Source of the DNA: Sphingorhabdus sp.
Lineage (GTDB): Bacteria > Pseudomonadota > Alphaproteobacteria > Sphingomonadales > Sphingomonadaceae
Length of the DNA: 59,798 bases
Assembly (NCBI RefSeq): GCF_029865925.1
Contig: NZ_JARXAI010000061.1
Span: 1-59,798 of the forward strand
Reading direction: 5' to 3'
A program made the position numbers and the translations under genes. The notes under the pieces were generated by a model. The model saw only the letters and a list, made by a program, of their open reading frames with translations, ran no database searches and was not told the DNA's origin. The stretch's first letter is position 1, and every line of letters begins with the position of its first letter. Shown here one piece after another: positions 35,858 to 44,313 of the stretch.

Positions 35858-35934
35858 TGGCGCGCCCTACAGGAGTCGAACCTGTGGCCTCAAGATTAGA
35901 AGTCTCGCGCTCTATCCAGCTGAGCTAAGGGCGC
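35858..35934 (-). tRNA. tRNA-Arg (anticodon UCU), CCA encoded
   Basis: On the minus strand the acceptor GCGCCCT pairs with AGGGCGC, followed by discriminator G and encoded CCA. D-arm has GCTCAGCTGGATAGAGC. The anticodon loop CTTCTAA gives TCT for AGA codons. The T-arm is CACAGGTTCGACTCCTGTA. 77 bases including CCA. Located beside the recombinase remnant, a common setting for integrated elements. Confidence 0.96.
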
Positions 35935-35955
35935 GCGCTGCGAGGTGCAATAACG

Positions 35956-35977
35956 GCTTTGCGCTCGAACGCAAAGC
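35956..35977. promoter_or_regulatory. Hairpin in the leader of the queuosine transporter gene
   Basis: GCTTTGCG, six-base loop, CGCAAAGC: a perfect 8-bp stem, 16 bases before the ATG at 35993. It does not match the preQ1 riboswitch consensus, so role unknown; an RNA-level control or a tRNA-promoter element on the other strand is possible. Confidence 0.4.
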
Positions 35978-35992
35978 TGCTTATGTCGATTT

Positions 35993-36724
35993 ATGCACGA
36001 TGCCCCTATTCTCTCCGAAAGCGGAAGTGCGGTTACTGGCCGTCAGTTTCGGTATTATGATTTCGTTATGGCGGCCTTTGTCGCCATATTGTTGCTGTCC
36101 AACATCATCGGTGCCGCGAAACCCGCGGCGCTGACGCTGAACGGCGAGCAATGGATATTTGGCGCCGGAATATTATTTTTTCCCTTGGGCTATGTCATTG
36201 GTGACGTCTTAACTGAAGTATATGGCTACGCTCGTGCGCGCAGGGTTATTTGGGCTGGCTTTGCCGCATTGCTGTTCATGGCATTCATGAGCTGGGTTGT
36301 GGTTGCCCTCCCGCCCGCACCCGGTTGGCCGGGGCAGGCCGCTTATGAAAGCGTGTTTGGTCAAGTCTGGCGGATCGTCTTTGCGTCGATCACCGCGTTT
36401 TGGGCAGGCGAGTTCATCAACAGCTATGTCATGGCGCGTATGAAGATATGGACCGCCGGAAAGCATTTGTGGTCGCGCACCATTGGGTCGACTGTCGTAG
36501 GGCAAGGCACTGATAGCATCATTTTTTACCCACTCGCCTTTGGGGGTATATGGAGCAACGAGCAGGTCATCAGCGTTATGTTCACAAACTGGTTGTTGAA
36601 AGTGGGCTGGGAAGTGGTGCTGACGCCTGTTACTTATGGTGTTGTTGGCTGGCTTAAGCGAAAAGAAGGCGTCGACATATTCGACGAGGGAACCAACTTC
36701 TCGCCTTTTAAAACTAAAGTTTAG
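35993..36724 (+). CDS. Queuosine precursor transporter, YhhQ/VUT family
   Basis: Inner-membrane importer of queuosine precursors (preQ0/preQ1-type) of 243 residues with about six hydrophobic segments. The family (formerly DUF165) hallmarks LLSNIIGAAK near residue 34, FFPLGYVIGDVLTEVYGYARAR and IGSTVVGQGTDSIIF with a conserved acidic-Gly core are present. Supplies queuine-type base for wobble modification of tRNA-Asp, -Asn, -His and -Tyr. The ATG lacks an evident ribosome binding site; a later in-frame Met at 36068 (MAAFV) would truncate the N-terminal tail only. Next gene is six bases away. Confidence 0.88.
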   Translation: MHDAPILSESGSAVTGRQFRYYDFVMAAFVAILLLSNIIGAAKPAALTLNGEQWIFGAGILFFPLGYVIGDVLTEVYGYARARRVIWAGFAALLFMAFMSWVVVALPPAPGWPGQAAYESVFGQVWRIVFASITAFWAGEFINSYVMARMKIWTAGKHLWSRTIGSTVVGQGTDSIIFYPLAFGGIWSNEQVISVMFTNWLLKVGWEVVLTPVTYGVVGWLKRKEGVDIFDEGTNFSPFKTKV

Positions 36725-36730
36725 GATCGC

Positions 36731-37135
36731 ATGCAAGACATATTGTTGCAGCTGGTCGAACGATGGATCGGCTATAAAACATGGCTTATTGCAGCAGTCG
36801 GCCTGACGAATGACGCGATGCATGTACATGGTTCGCTGTTGATATTGTTCCTATCTGCAGTCGTGCTTCGGCGGCGTCCAGACAGTGTCTGGTGCTGGTT
36901 GATTGTTTTGATGGCCGAACTGTCTAACGAATATGCGGACTTGCGCGGCCAAGCACCAGGCGAAGCGACATTAAACGCGTCATTACATGACCTGTACAAC
37001 ACGATGTTCTGGCCCACGATTATTCTATTAATGGGTCGCTTTTTATTCCCGCGCAAAAAACCGGAAAAAGTGCTGGATTCGGCACAATCAAGCGATCTGG
37101 CGGACCAGCCCCTCGAACAAGCGGCGACCGCCTGA
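36731..37135 (+). CDS. Small integral membrane protein, VanZ-like in layout
   Basis: 134 residues with three hydrophobic segments (about 35-50, 57-68, 90-105) and a hydrophilic Ala/Gln/Asp-rich tail. [21 protein letters not shown] and the polar [11 protein letters not shown] before it resemble the N-x-x-x-D arrangement of VanZ-like and other small sphingomonad membrane proteins. No function assigned. The gene follows the queuosine transporter by six bases, and its last 48 bases overlap the end of purQ on the other strand. The tail is therefore partly fixed by purQ coding. Confidence 0.6.
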   Translation: MQDILLQLVERWIGYKTWLIAAVGLTNDAMHVHGSLLILFLSAVVLRRRPDSVWCWLIVLMAELSNEYADLRGQAPGEATLNASLHDLYNTMFWPTIILLMGRFLFPRKKPEKVLDSAQSSDLADQPLEQAATA

Positions 37136-37753
37136 CCCGCCGTGTACGGCTTCGGTCATGCGTTCGGGATGGGGCATCATACCCAAGACATTGCCTGCTG
37201 CGTTAAGCACGCCAGCGATGTTCCGCGCGGAGCCATTGACGTTTTCGGCATAGCGGAAGGCGACGCGACCATCCCCTTCAAGTCTGTCGAGCGTATCGCT
37301 ATCCGCGAAATAATTGCCATCATGATGTGCTACGGGAATGCGGACCTGTTCACCATCGGTGTAGCCTCGGGTAAAGGCAGATTGGCTATTTTCGACCGTC
37401 AAGGCGACGGTGCGGCAGACGAACCGTATGCCGGCATTGCGCATTAACGCGCCGGGCAGCAGTCCTGCCTCAGTCAATATTTGGAACCCATTGCAAACAC
37501 CCAGAACAGGCACGCCGCGTCCAGCTGCTGCTATGACCGCTTGCATTACAGGTGATCTGGCCGCCATCGCACCGGAGCGTAGATAATCGCCATAGGAAAA
37601 ACCCCCCGGAATGGCGATGAGGTCAAGTCCGTCAGGCAATTCGGCAGTACGATGCCATACAAGTTTCGTTTCCGTACCTGTGATGTCGCGAATCGCCACC
37701 ACCATGTCGCGGTCGCAATTGGAACCGGGGAACTGAATAACTGCGGCCCGCAT
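37088..37753 (-). CDS. purQ: Phosphoribosylformylglycinamidine synthase, glutaminase subunit
   Basis: Class I amidotransferase of 221 residues that supplies ammonia to PurL in purine synthesis. Catalytic triad: Cys in [13 protein letters not shown], His and Glu in MPHPERM near the C-terminus. The substrate loop [18 protein letters not shown] is present. The ATG at 37753 overlaps the purS stop (TGATG), so coupled translation with purS is expected. The C-terminal 48 bases overlap the small membrane protein gene on the opposite strand. Confidence 0.97.
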   Translation of the reverse strand: MRAAVIQFPGSNCDRDMVVAIRDITGTETKLVWHRTAELPDGLDLIAIPGGFSYGDYLRSGAMAARSPVMQAVIAAAGRGVPVLGVCNGFQILTEAGLLPGALMRNAGIRFVCRTVALTVENSQSAFTRGYTDGEQVRIPVAHHDGNYFADSDTLDRLEGDGRVAFRYAENVNGSARNIAGVLNAAGNVLGMMPHPERMTEAVHGGSGGRRLFEGLVRQIA

Positions 37754-37983
37754 CAAGCCTGCTCGATTTCAAAATTTTCGATCACCATATTGGCGAGCAA
37801 CTTGGTGCACATCGCCTCAAGGTCTGACGTCGAAAGACCCTGCTCATGTTGGATTTCGATAAGTCGACCGGCGCGCACGTCTTGCACGGCCGAAAAACCT
37901 AGGCCTTCAATGGCATGATGGATGGCTTTGCCTTGTGGATCGAGCACACCGTTTTTTAGTGTTACAAAAATGCGCGTTTTCAT
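37753..37983 (-). CDS. purS: Phosphoribosylformylglycinamidine synthase subunit PurS
   Basis: Small bridging subunit (76 residues) of the PurLQS complex that connects glutaminase and synthetase. The sequence [20 protein letters not shown], then [10 protein letters not shown] and [17 protein letters not shown] is the recognisable PurS fold. It leads the operon purS-purQ. The preceding 172 bases (37984-38155) to purC are A/T-rich and contain no gene. Confidence 0.95.
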   Translation of the reverse strand: MKTRIFVTLKNGVLDPQGKAIHHAIEGLGFSAVQDVRAGRLIEIQHEQGLSTSDLEAMCTKLLANMVIENFEIEQA

Positions 37984-38155
37984 TTTGGATCCATCCGCTT
38001 GATTGTTTCAATTGCCTATAGAAGCCAGGTCGAGCGATTCAAGCCTAAGCTGACTGCAGCGAAATTTTAACTATCTTTGGAAAGCCCGTTTTTAGTGTAC
38101 TGATTATATCGTAAATTTTTGGATTTTGTAATATTGTCTTGTGTAAACTATTGAT

Positions 38156-38935
38156 TTACTTACCTTTCCGAAGCCGGTGACTGACCATATCAAGCACTGC
38201 GCCTTCGCTTTCATCGGGCATCAGGCCGAGGCGACGGGCGACTTCTTGATAGGCTTCTGCTTCGCCGCCAAGGTCACGGCGGAACCGATCCTTGTCAAGC
38301 TTCTCTCCTGTTTCAATATCCCACAGGCGGCAGCCATCCGGGCTGATTTCGTCGGCAAGAATGATCCTCGAGAAATCGCCATCGAACAGGCGTCCAAACT
38401 CCAGTTTAAAGTCGACGAGCCGAATGCCGATGGCCGCAAACATGCCGCACAGAAAATCGTTGATGCGAATTGCCATGGACGAAATGTCCTGCATTTCCTC
38501 CTGCGTTGCCCAACCAAAGCAAGCGATATGTTCTTCGGCTACCAGCGGGTCACCTAGGCTGTCGTCCTTATAGCAATATTCGAGCAATGTATGCGGAAGC
38601 GGTGTGCCCTCTTCAATGCCCAGACGCTTGGACAAGGTTCCTGCGGCTACATTGCGCACAATGACTTCAATCGGCACAATCTCCACCTGACGTATCAATT
38701 GTTCGCGCATGTTGAGGCGGCGGATGAAGTGCGTCGGAATGCCAATATGGCTCAGCCGGGTGAATACATGCTCTGACACACGATTGTTGATGACGCCCTT
38801 ACCGGAAATCGTACCCTTTTTCTGGGCATTAAAGGCGGTGGCATCATCCTTGAAATATTGGATCAACGTGCCGGGTTCAGGGCCTTCGTAAAGAATCTTG
38901 GCCTTGCCTTCGTATATTTTGCGGCGGCGGGTCAT
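38156..38935 (-). CDS. purC: Phosphoribosylaminoimidazole-succinocarboxamide synthase
   Basis: SAICAR synthetase of 259 residues, step eight of purine synthesis. Key segments: [20 protein letters not shown] at the N-terminus, [27 protein letters not shown] and [12 protein letters not shown] with LADEISPD. The start at 38935 ([10 protein letters not shown]) has AGGGA upstream; the reading frame continues another 54 codons with no similarity into the aat promoter. It is upstream of purS-purQ on the same strand after 172 bases, consistent with a purine gene cluster. Confidence 0.97.
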   Translation of the reverse strand: MTRRRKIYEGKAKILYEGPEPGTLIQYFKDDATAFNAQKKGTISGKGVINNRVSEHVFTRLSHIGIPTHFIRRLNMREQLIRQVEIVPIEVIVRNVAAGTLSKRLGIEEGTPLPHTLLEYCYKDDSLGDPLVAEEHIACFGWATQEEMQDISSMAIRINDFLCGMFAAIGIRLVDFKLEFGRLFDGDFSRIILADEISPDGCRLWDIETGEKLDKDRFRRDLGGEAEAYQEVARRLGLMPDESEGAVLDMVSHRLRKGK

Positions 38936-39089
38936 ATGCGGTCCCTGACTTTGCTTGAAATGACGCGCCCCGGCGGGGTTGGCTCTCACTGAGCCTAACT
39001 CTGCTGGGGCAATTGTGACTACTATAATCCATTGCATGCGTCGGCGCAATTCGAGATAGGCAATTACCTCGGACGCGAAAGGACATGTT

Positions 39090-39842
39090 TTGCCCATCGA
39101 TCTGGATTTGCTGCTTCAGGCGTATGCCAATGGCATATTTCCGATGTCCGATGCGCGGGATGACCCCGACACCTTTTGGATTGAACCGGAATTTCGCGCT
39201 GTTATGCCGCTTGATGGCTTTCGCTTGTCAAAGTCTCTTGCCAAAACAATTCGGCAAGACCGGTTTGTTGTAACTTCCGATACTGCCTTTGCGCAGGTCA
39301 TTGGCACATGTGCTGAGCCGCAGGCCGATCGGCAGGACACCTGGATTAACTCGGACATCCAAGAGGCCTTTTGCCGGCTGCACAGCCTTGGCTGGACGCA
39401 CAGCGTTGAATGTTGGTCGGAAGGCCGCCTTGTGGGTGGGCTTTATGGACTTGTATTGGGACGCGCGTTCTTCGGCGAAAGCATGTTTTCGAGGGTGACC
39501 AATGCTTCCAAGGTTGCTCTGGCATGGCTGGTTGCGCGGCTTAACATTGGCGGTTTTGAATTGTTGGATTGCCAGTTTATGACTGACCATTTGGAGGGTT
39601 TAGGGGCGATTGAGATGACTCAAGGCGCGTATCTAAAGCTACTCGAAGCCGCGCTTACAAAGTCAGTTCAGATCGCTGCCGGGGTTGCTTCGTCAGGTGC
39701 CCTAGTCCCCGGTTCGGTCGGCAATTGGGGCGCACTTGATGGCGCTTTGGGCTCTGGGGTCCCCGTATCCGATGATTTCTCCTCGACAGGCGCTTCTTCG
39801 CCGGGGAAATTCATTTTGCAAGCCTTAACCCAGACATCGTAA
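39090..39842 (+). CDS. aat: Leucyl/phenylalanyl-tRNA--protein transferase
   Basis: N-end rule enzyme that adds Leu or Phe to N-terminal Arg/Lys of proteins for ClpS/ClpAP degradation; 250 residues. Family features: [39 protein letters not shown], and [21 protein letters not shown]. The start is TTG (39090) with AGGA seven bases upstream. The C-terminal 58 residues (after the usual end near KLLEAAL) form a Gly/Ser/Ala-rich extension ending [14 protein letters not shown], which is read from DNA that is also coding on the opposite strand for DUF2155 (39668-39842). This extension with LTQTS is familiar from sphingomonad Aat proteins. Confidence 0.92.
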   Translation: MPIDLDLLLQAYANGIFPMSDARDDPDTFWIEPEFRAVMPLDGFRLSKSLAKTIRQDRFVVTSDTAFAQVIGTCAEPQADRQDTWINSDIQEAFCRLHSLGWTHSVECWSEGRLVGGLYGLVLGRAFFGESMFSRVTNASKVALAWLVARLNIGGFELLDCQFMTDHLEGLGAIEMTQGAYLKLLEAALTKSVQIAAGVASSGALVPGSVGNWGALDGALGSGVPVSDDFSSTGASSPGKFILQALTQTS

Positions 39843-40288
39843 ATCGGATGTTCGACAACATTAGCAGCGGGATTTTCTTTAAATAACCAGCCGGAGAAAA
39901 CATTACGCCATCTCTCTGCCTCGGTAGTGCCAGGAGGGCGTTCGTTGACGAGGAGTTGAACAAATGCACCTTCGTCGGGATAGGTTTCCCATGGTGCTGT
40001 TTTTTCGCAAGCGCGAAGTCTGACAACAACCTTGTCAAACCGAATAGCTTCACCGGGCTTTAGCTCGATATCGCGGGTCTGACCGTTCCGCTTGTTCAAA
40101 AGGCCGAGAACTGCAACGCGTTCAGCCATCGGCGTCCCAATGGATCCGCCAGTTGCGGTAGCAATTTTATCATTTGTAGCCTGTGCCTTTCCCGACTGTG
40201 CCGGCGCCTCCAGCGCATCCGTAGAAGATCCACACGCGACCAGCGTCGCCAGCAACGGCAGAACAAATAGACCGCGCATGCGGATCAT
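39668..40288 (-). CDS. DUF2155 domain lipoprotein
   Basis: 206 residues with lipoprotein signal [20 protein letters not shown] (lipobox LVAC), a linker and the DUF2155 core (about 60-160) from [21 protein letters not shown] to [11 protein letters not shown]. The core has paired cysteines. The last 40 residues are low-complexity Pro/Glu/Thr. Starts in the NDUFA12 gene's stop codon (ATGA), so they are coupled. The C-terminal part, including part of the conserved DVWVKAC motif, overlaps 175 bases of aat on the other strand. In alphaproteobacteria this family sits beside complex I accessory proteins; its role is uncertain. Confidence 0.85.
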   Translation of the reverse strand: MIRMRGLFVLPLLATLVACGSSTDALEAPAQSGKAQATNDKIATATGGSIGTPMAERVAVLGLLNKRNGQTRDIELKPGEAIRFDKVVVRLRACEKTAPWETYPDEGAFVQLLVNERPPGTTEAERWRNVFSGWLFKENPAANVVEHPIYDVWVKACKMNFPGEEAPVEEKSSDTGTPEPKAPSSAPQLPTEPGTRAPDEATPAAI

Positions 40289-40671
40289 AATGCGTCGGGA
40301 CTCCACGCCTCATAATCGCCAGTTGCGCGCGCGCGGTGGCCGCCGCGCTCAATCGATCCTGCGGGGCGATATGCCCCTTCAGTCCCTGTCAGATTGGGAA
40401 CAGCCGCAGTTTCATAACCGCGATGCGGCGGGAGGTAACTCTCCGGATCACCATCATGCGTGCCATGGAGCCAACCATGCCAATCAGGTGAAACGCGGCT
40501 GGCGTCATTGGGACCATTATAAATTACCCAGCGGCGATTGCCGTCGGATGATTGATAATATTTGTTGCCTTCGGTGTCGGTGCCCACAGCCTTGCCTTTA
40601 CGCCAGCTATAGATTGCCGTGCCGATCGTAGCGCCGTCCCACCACGTGAAGATTTTACCGAGTATTCCCAT
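40285..40671 (-). CDS. NADH:ubiquinone oxidoreductase 17.2-kDa subunit (NDUFA12) family protein
   Basis: A 128-residue alphaproteobacterial relative of the mitochondrial complex I accessory subunit B17.2/NDUFA12. The segment FTWWDGATIGTAIYSWRKGK, DTEGNKYYQ and RRWVIYNG with VSPDWHGWLHG typify the family. It is thought to help assemble or stabilise respiratory complex I. Start at MGILGKIF (40671) rather than the longer frame at 40707. Its stop overlaps the DUF2155 start; the DUF192 gene is upstream by 49 bases on the same strand. Confidence 0.92.
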   Translation of the reverse strand: MGILGKIFTWWDGATIGTAIYSWRKGKAVGTDTEGNKYYQSSDGNRRWVIYNGPNDASRVSPDWHGWLHGTHDGDPESYLPPHRGYETAAVPNLTGTEGAYRPAGSIERGGHRARATGDYEAWSPDAL

Positions 40672-40720
40672 GGCTTCGCGATTAGGGGCAAGCACGCTGC
40701 CGCGCAATCCTTATTTGTCC

Positions 40721-41233
40721 CTATTTGGCGGCCCATTTCACGGTGTCGCCCGCGGCTATGCCCAATTCAGCCGCAAGACCGCCACGCAATTCCAGCACGG
40801 CAACTACCGGTTCACCCGCTTCTACAGGTATAGTTGAATATGGGATGGTGTTATCCGCGATACTCTCAATCGTGCCGTTTGCGCGGATGAAGATGATGTC
40901 CAAGGGGATGACGGTGTTTTTCATCCAGAAACTGGCGATGCGCGGCTCGGGGAAAGGAAAGATCATCCCTGCATTGTCGGCAAGCTCGGTTCGGAACATC
41001 AACCCTTTGGCTTGCTGCGCCGAGGTTTCGGCGACCTCAACATTGAAGGCGCGAGTCGTTTTGGCGCTGGAAATGCACAAAGTTACCTGTTCTATCCCGG
41101 CGGCTGACTGACCGGCAGCTGCGCCTGGGGTGCAGCCAGCAACCTCACTTCCACCATTGGCGGGCATTGTGCATGCGGTAAGCGATAATGCAATTGCGCA
41201 GACACTGCGGCGGCTGAATTGGCTGAACTTCAT
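40721..41233 (-). CDS. DUF192 family lipoprotein-like protein
   Basis: 170 residues: signal sequence with SLTACTMP (possible lipobox near residue 21), then the DUF192 domain from about residue 60. Its core has GLMFRTELADNAGMIFPFPEPR, FWMKNTVIPLDIIFI and NTIPYSTIPVEAGEPVVAVLEL. DUF192 (YceD-like in some alignments) has no settled function, though it is extracytoplasmic. Starts in the last codons of the GIN-domain gene (ATGA), and precedes NDUFA12. All genes here run in one tight minus-strand chain. Confidence 0.88.
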   Translation of the reverse strand: MKFSQFSRRSVCAIALSLTACTMPANGGSEVAGCTPGAAAGQSAAGIEQVTLCISSAKTTRAFNVEVAETSAQQAKGLMFRTELADNAGMIFPFPEPRIASFWMKNTVIPLDIIFIRANGTIESIADNTIPYSTIPVEAGEPVVAVLELRGGLAAELGIAAGDTVKWAAK

Positions 41234-41991
41234 TTACGTGATCCTTTTTCAATTCGGGTACAATTAATTGCGGCGCTTCCTGCTTGCTTAATAAAACAGC
41301 TTCCACTTCCGCCAACCGTAATGTTGCCTGAACCGCGATTAAATATATCCGCTTCTTCCATGGCTTGGACGTTGGATGTGGCATTTCCGTTATGCTCAAG
41401 ACGAAGAGTACGCATTTTGACGTTCGGCGCATCAAACCGACCCGCGCCATCAAGCAACACTTTTCCATCCCGAACATTGCCGCTTTTAATGTCTATGTGC
41501 CCATTGCCGGCAATATTCGCCGAAAATTTATCGGTAATCAGTTTTTCAACAGCGATTGAGCCGTTGCCTGCAACAAGCATGCGAACCGCATCTGATTGAG
41601 CGACATTTGATATCTTCAATGTGCCATTGCCGGCTATGGATATGCTTTTCATGCTTTGGGTTGTTAGCTGCACGGTAATGGGTCCGGTCATCGGGGCTCC
41701 CTTGGCGTCGTTTAAGGCGCCTTGAAGGCGCACCCGCAGCGTCATGCCGACCCGCTCCAGTTTTAACCCATCAAGCAAGCGCTTTTCACCTATCGCCTGA
41801 GCGGTGGGTTACTTCCCCGTTAAAATCTCGACGTTAATGTCACCAAATACCTGAATATCTTCAAAGCTGCCAACGAGCATTTTGCGTTCTTCAGCAGACG
41901 CGGGGCCTGCTGCGGCCAAAGCCGCGGCCAGACATAAAGCACCGCTTAGTCCGCCAACCTTGCCTCGCCCCATTCCACCCAGCCGAGCCAT
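41230..41991 (-). pseudogene. GIN-domain (DUF2807) auto-adhesin-like gene, interrupted by one in-frame stop
   Basis: The frame reads signal-peptide-like MGRGKVGGLSGALCLAAALA and then SFEDIQVFGDINVEILTGK, meets a TAA at 41811-41809, and continues in the same frame as GEKRLLDGLKLERVGMTLRV with the repeating NG/GN-rich beta-helix of DUF2807 (IAGNGTLKISNVA, VAGNGSIAVEKL, IAGNGHIDIKSGNV). No frameshift is needed: a single base change to TAA (for example AAA to TAA) is enough. The product may be truncated or the stop may be a sequencing error; re-initiation at the TTG (41778) could make a fragment without signal. It overlaps the methyltransferase stop and DUF192 start. Confidence 0.8.
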
Positions 41992-42569
41992 TTCGGTGTC
42001 CTTTTCATATAATGTCCCTGCGGTGCATTACACACAAAACCAGCGTCAGATATGGCCTGCGTTACGGGCCGGGTCAAATGACAACCGCCGGCAATCCGCT
42101 TCCAAACGGGCTCAAGCCGTCTCTGCCAAGTAGCGGCATCAGTATCGGGTGCACGACCATGTTCAACGAACAGCAATCGACCACCCGGCTTAAGCACACG
42201 CTTCGCCTCCGACAGCGCGGCGTGAGGGTCCTGCACCGAACACAGCGTGAAGGTTGTGACCACGCAGTCGAAGCTGTTGTTTGCGAAAGGAAGCGCTTCT
42301 GCGATGCCGGGAATGAAGTTTGCTGTCATCCCTTTGCTTTCCAAAGCCAGTTTTGCGCGGGTAAGCAATTCAGCAGATGGGTCTACGCCGGACAGCGAAC
42401 GCACATTGTTACGGTTATAAAAATCGAGATTAGGCGCGCCGCAGCCCAGCTCCAGAACATCGCCGGAAGCGAACGGCACCACCTTGGCTCGGTCATGCAT
42501 CACCGCAGGTTGCGTACATGCGCAACCGATTAAGCGCGGAACTACGTTCCGGTCCCACCAATTGCTCAT
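41946..42569 (-). CDS. Class I SAM-dependent methyltransferase
   Basis: 207 residues with the Rossmann-like SAM-binding motifs: VLELGCGAPNLDFY (motif I), SGVDPSAELL (II), VTTFTLCSVQD (III-like) and VLKPGGRLLFVEHG. Resembles the UbiE/METTL7-like group. The conserved MSNWWDRNVVPRLIGCACTQ opening is typical of this lipid-associated group in alphaproteobacteria. Substrate unknown. Its 3' end overlaps the GIN-domain gene by 46 bases on the same strand. Confidence 0.85.
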   Translation of the reverse strand: MSNWWDRNVVPRLIGCACTQPAVMHDRAKVVPFASGDVLELGCGAPNLDFYNRNNVRSLSGVDPSAELLTRAKLALESKGMTANFIPGIAEALPFANNSFDCVVTTFTLCSVQDPHAALSEAKRVLKPGGRLLFVEHGRAPDTDAATWQRRLEPVWKRIAGGCHLTRPVTQAISDAGFVCNAPQGHYMKRTPKWLGWVEWGEARLAD

Positions 42570-42654
42570 GCTTTAGGGTTGCCTTGGTTTAGAAGGAATT
42601 GACATTGTCCGAACAATACGCCCGCGCGTTTTTCACGCAACAGATATCTGCAGC

Positions 42655-43854
42655 CTATCGCGAAAGGCCCATGTCTTTAAGAATTTTGGGAATATGTTCT
42701 TTGAAAGGGAAGAAGCCTTTCGTTGCATGTGGCCAGAAGTTTTCGTCCCAAGCGCGTCGGATTTGAACCAACGGAACGCCTTCGGCGGCCAATATTGGAG
42801 CGATACGGGTCAGCGCATCGGCCACTGGGCCGATTGGGGCGTAAGGTGTGATTATTTGCTCTGCCCCTGCCGCGCGTGCTTGTGCAATCAGGGCCGCCGT
42901 ATCGAAGTTACAGAGCACCGTTGTTGGGCATTTGAACGCTTTGCCAACGCGTTCAACAGCGTCTTCGGTCGCGGCCTCGACAAAGGCTCTGGCATTATTG
43001 CCCCACAGGGTTTCAGGGTCGTGTAAAACGCCGGTGCTGTTGATTTTGGTAGATACGCCAAAGACAGACTCAGGGTGCAAATCCTCCGGCGTCACTAGCA
43101 GATATGCAGGCTTATGTGCGTCGAAAAATGTGGCTTGCGGCAAGGGCCGAAGCTCCGGTGAAGCCATGTCAGCAGGCATCGTTGCTGTGATTGCCAAGCC
43201 CTTTGGTGCAAATCGGCCATTCGTAAAGCGGGCGATGTTTTCCGAAGTCGCAAGGTACGTCTTGCCAGCCGTTTGCAAGCCAGCCACCCAGCGCCATGAT
43301 AAGGTGTTGCTTGCCGCATCTGCATCCACCAAATGCCGCAGGAAGAAGTCCGCGCCCAAGGCCCATGGCAGGCGCAGGGTGAAGATCCAGATTGATGCAA
43401 ACCACATTCTTGCGTGGTTATGTAAATAGCCGGTCTCGACCAATTCGCGCGCCCAATCGTCAAAGCCTTCGATACCTGTTTCGCCAGCTTCTGCGCTGCG
43501 GACAGCGCGGGCGTTGGGAAAGCTGTCGCGTTGGTGGCCGCGCTCTTGTTGGAATTGCGTCCACACCGACGGGCGCATCTCAAGCCAGCCCTTCCAATAT
43601 GTGCGCCACAATACTTCCTGCACATATTTCTCGGCAGCCGGAAGGCTGTTTCGTCCCAATGTCGCGCCAATGACGTCTTGCTCAGTTATCAGGCGATAGC
43701 GCAAATACGGCGACAGCTTCGAAACGGCGCCCGCTTGGTCTGGCCCGGGGTCCGTATTGCGGCCGGACGCATAAGCCTGACCTGCGCGCGGCGCGAAGTG
43801 CGTGAGGCGAGCCAGCGCAGCAGTGCGCGTCGCGGGGAAGCTTTCGGGGATCAT
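42655..43854 (-). CDS. Photolyase/cryptochrome-like flavoprotein with inverted (permuted) domain order
   Basis: About 399 residues. The N-terminal part (about 35-240) is the photolyase FAD domain: SKLSPYLRYRLITEQDV, EVLWRTYWKGWLE, GYLHNHARMWFASIWIFTLR, HLVDADAASNTLSWRWVAG. The alpha/beta antenna domain that should precede it is absent there. Instead a Rossmann-like stretch follows (about 250-395): PAYLLVTPEDLHPES, TTVLCNFDTAALIAQARAAG, QIITPYAPIGPVADAL and KGFFPFKEHIPKIL, in the order expected of that domain. This suggests a circular permutation. The ATG at 43854 overlaps the DCC gene region; a TTG at 43860 is possible. Repair or signalling function not known. Confidence 0.85.
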   Translation of the reverse strand: MIPESFPATRTAALARLTHFAPRAGQAYASGRNTDPGPDQAGAVSKLSPYLRYRLITEQDVIGATLGRNSLPAAEKYVQEVLWRTYWKGWLEMRPSVWTQFQQERGHQRDSFPNARAVRSAEAGETGIEGFDDWARELVETGYLHNHARMWFASIWIFTLRLPWALGADFFLRHLVDADAASNTLSWRWVAGLQTAGKTYLATSENIARFTNGRFAPKGLAITATMPADMASPELRPLPQATFFDAHKPAYLLVTPEDLHPESVFGVSTKINSTGVLHDPETLWGNNARAFVEAATEDAVERVGKAFKCPTTVLCNFDTAALIAQARAAGAEQIITPYAPIGPVADALTRIAPILAAEGVPLVQIRRAWDENFWPHATKGFFPFKEHIPKILKDMGLSR

Positions 43855-43856
43855 GT

Positions 43857-44201
43857 TCAATCCAGTAATTTTTGCAGGCGCGGCCTGATCATGAGGAAGC
43901 GGTTATAGAGCCGTTCGAGAAGTCCAAGAACGAAGGCATTGCGTGCAATTAAGCCAAGTGGTTTCAGCAATGGTATGGCTCGCCACATTGCTGCGAAGGC
44001 GGCTGCACCGGATAGGATGACTCCATCTTCGCTGGCATGAAAACGGGCAAGCATCAATTGACGGTCAAGCGGACAAATCGCATCGGTGGGTGCTATATCC
44101 AGAAAGTCGATGGCACAGCGCTGATCAAGCCGACGCATCAATGCAATCTCGCGAATGCACAGGGGGCATGCCCCGTCATACCAGATGATTACTTTGGCCA
44201 T
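43857..44201 (-). CDS. DCC family thiol-disulfide oxidoreductase-like protein (DUF393)
   Basis: 114 residues. WYDGACPLCIREI carries the family's DGxCPxC motif and an extended helical C-terminus (FVLGLLERLYNRFLMIRP). DCC proteins look like thioredoxins by sequence but lack demonstrated activity. Start 44201 (MAKVIIWYDG) chosen over upstream in-frame positions because the family starts there. It ends within a few bases of the photolyase-like gene start, so the two are probably co-expressed; similar DCC/photolyase pairs would support a joint role. Confidence 0.85.
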   Translation of the reverse strand: MAKVIIWYDGACPLCIREIALMRRLDQRCAIDFLDIAPTDAICPLDRQLMLARFHASEDGVILSGAAAFAAMWRAIPLLKPLGLIARNAFVLGLLERLYNRFLMIRPRLQKLLD

Positions 44202-44269
44202 AAATTTCCTTACCACCGACGATAGCTGTATGTCAGGCTGGGCGTTTCGCGGCATGGCTGTGCCGAAAA

Positions 44270-44293
44270 AAGGGCGCCGTTGCCAGCGCCCTT
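44270..44293. terminator. Intrinsic terminator after carD
   Basis: AAGGGCGC and GCGCCCTT form an 8-bp stem around eight bases. On the minus strand the stem runs into TTTTTT, so it terminates carD transcripts. It lies between carD and the DCC gene. Confidence 0.8.
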
Positions 44294-44313
44294 CAGATTT
44301 TTTTAAGGAAGCC

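Noticed and set aside
35935-35992. preQ1 riboswitch before the queuosine transporter
   Set aside because: The leader has only one 8-bp hairpin and no match to the preQ1 pseudoknot consensus.
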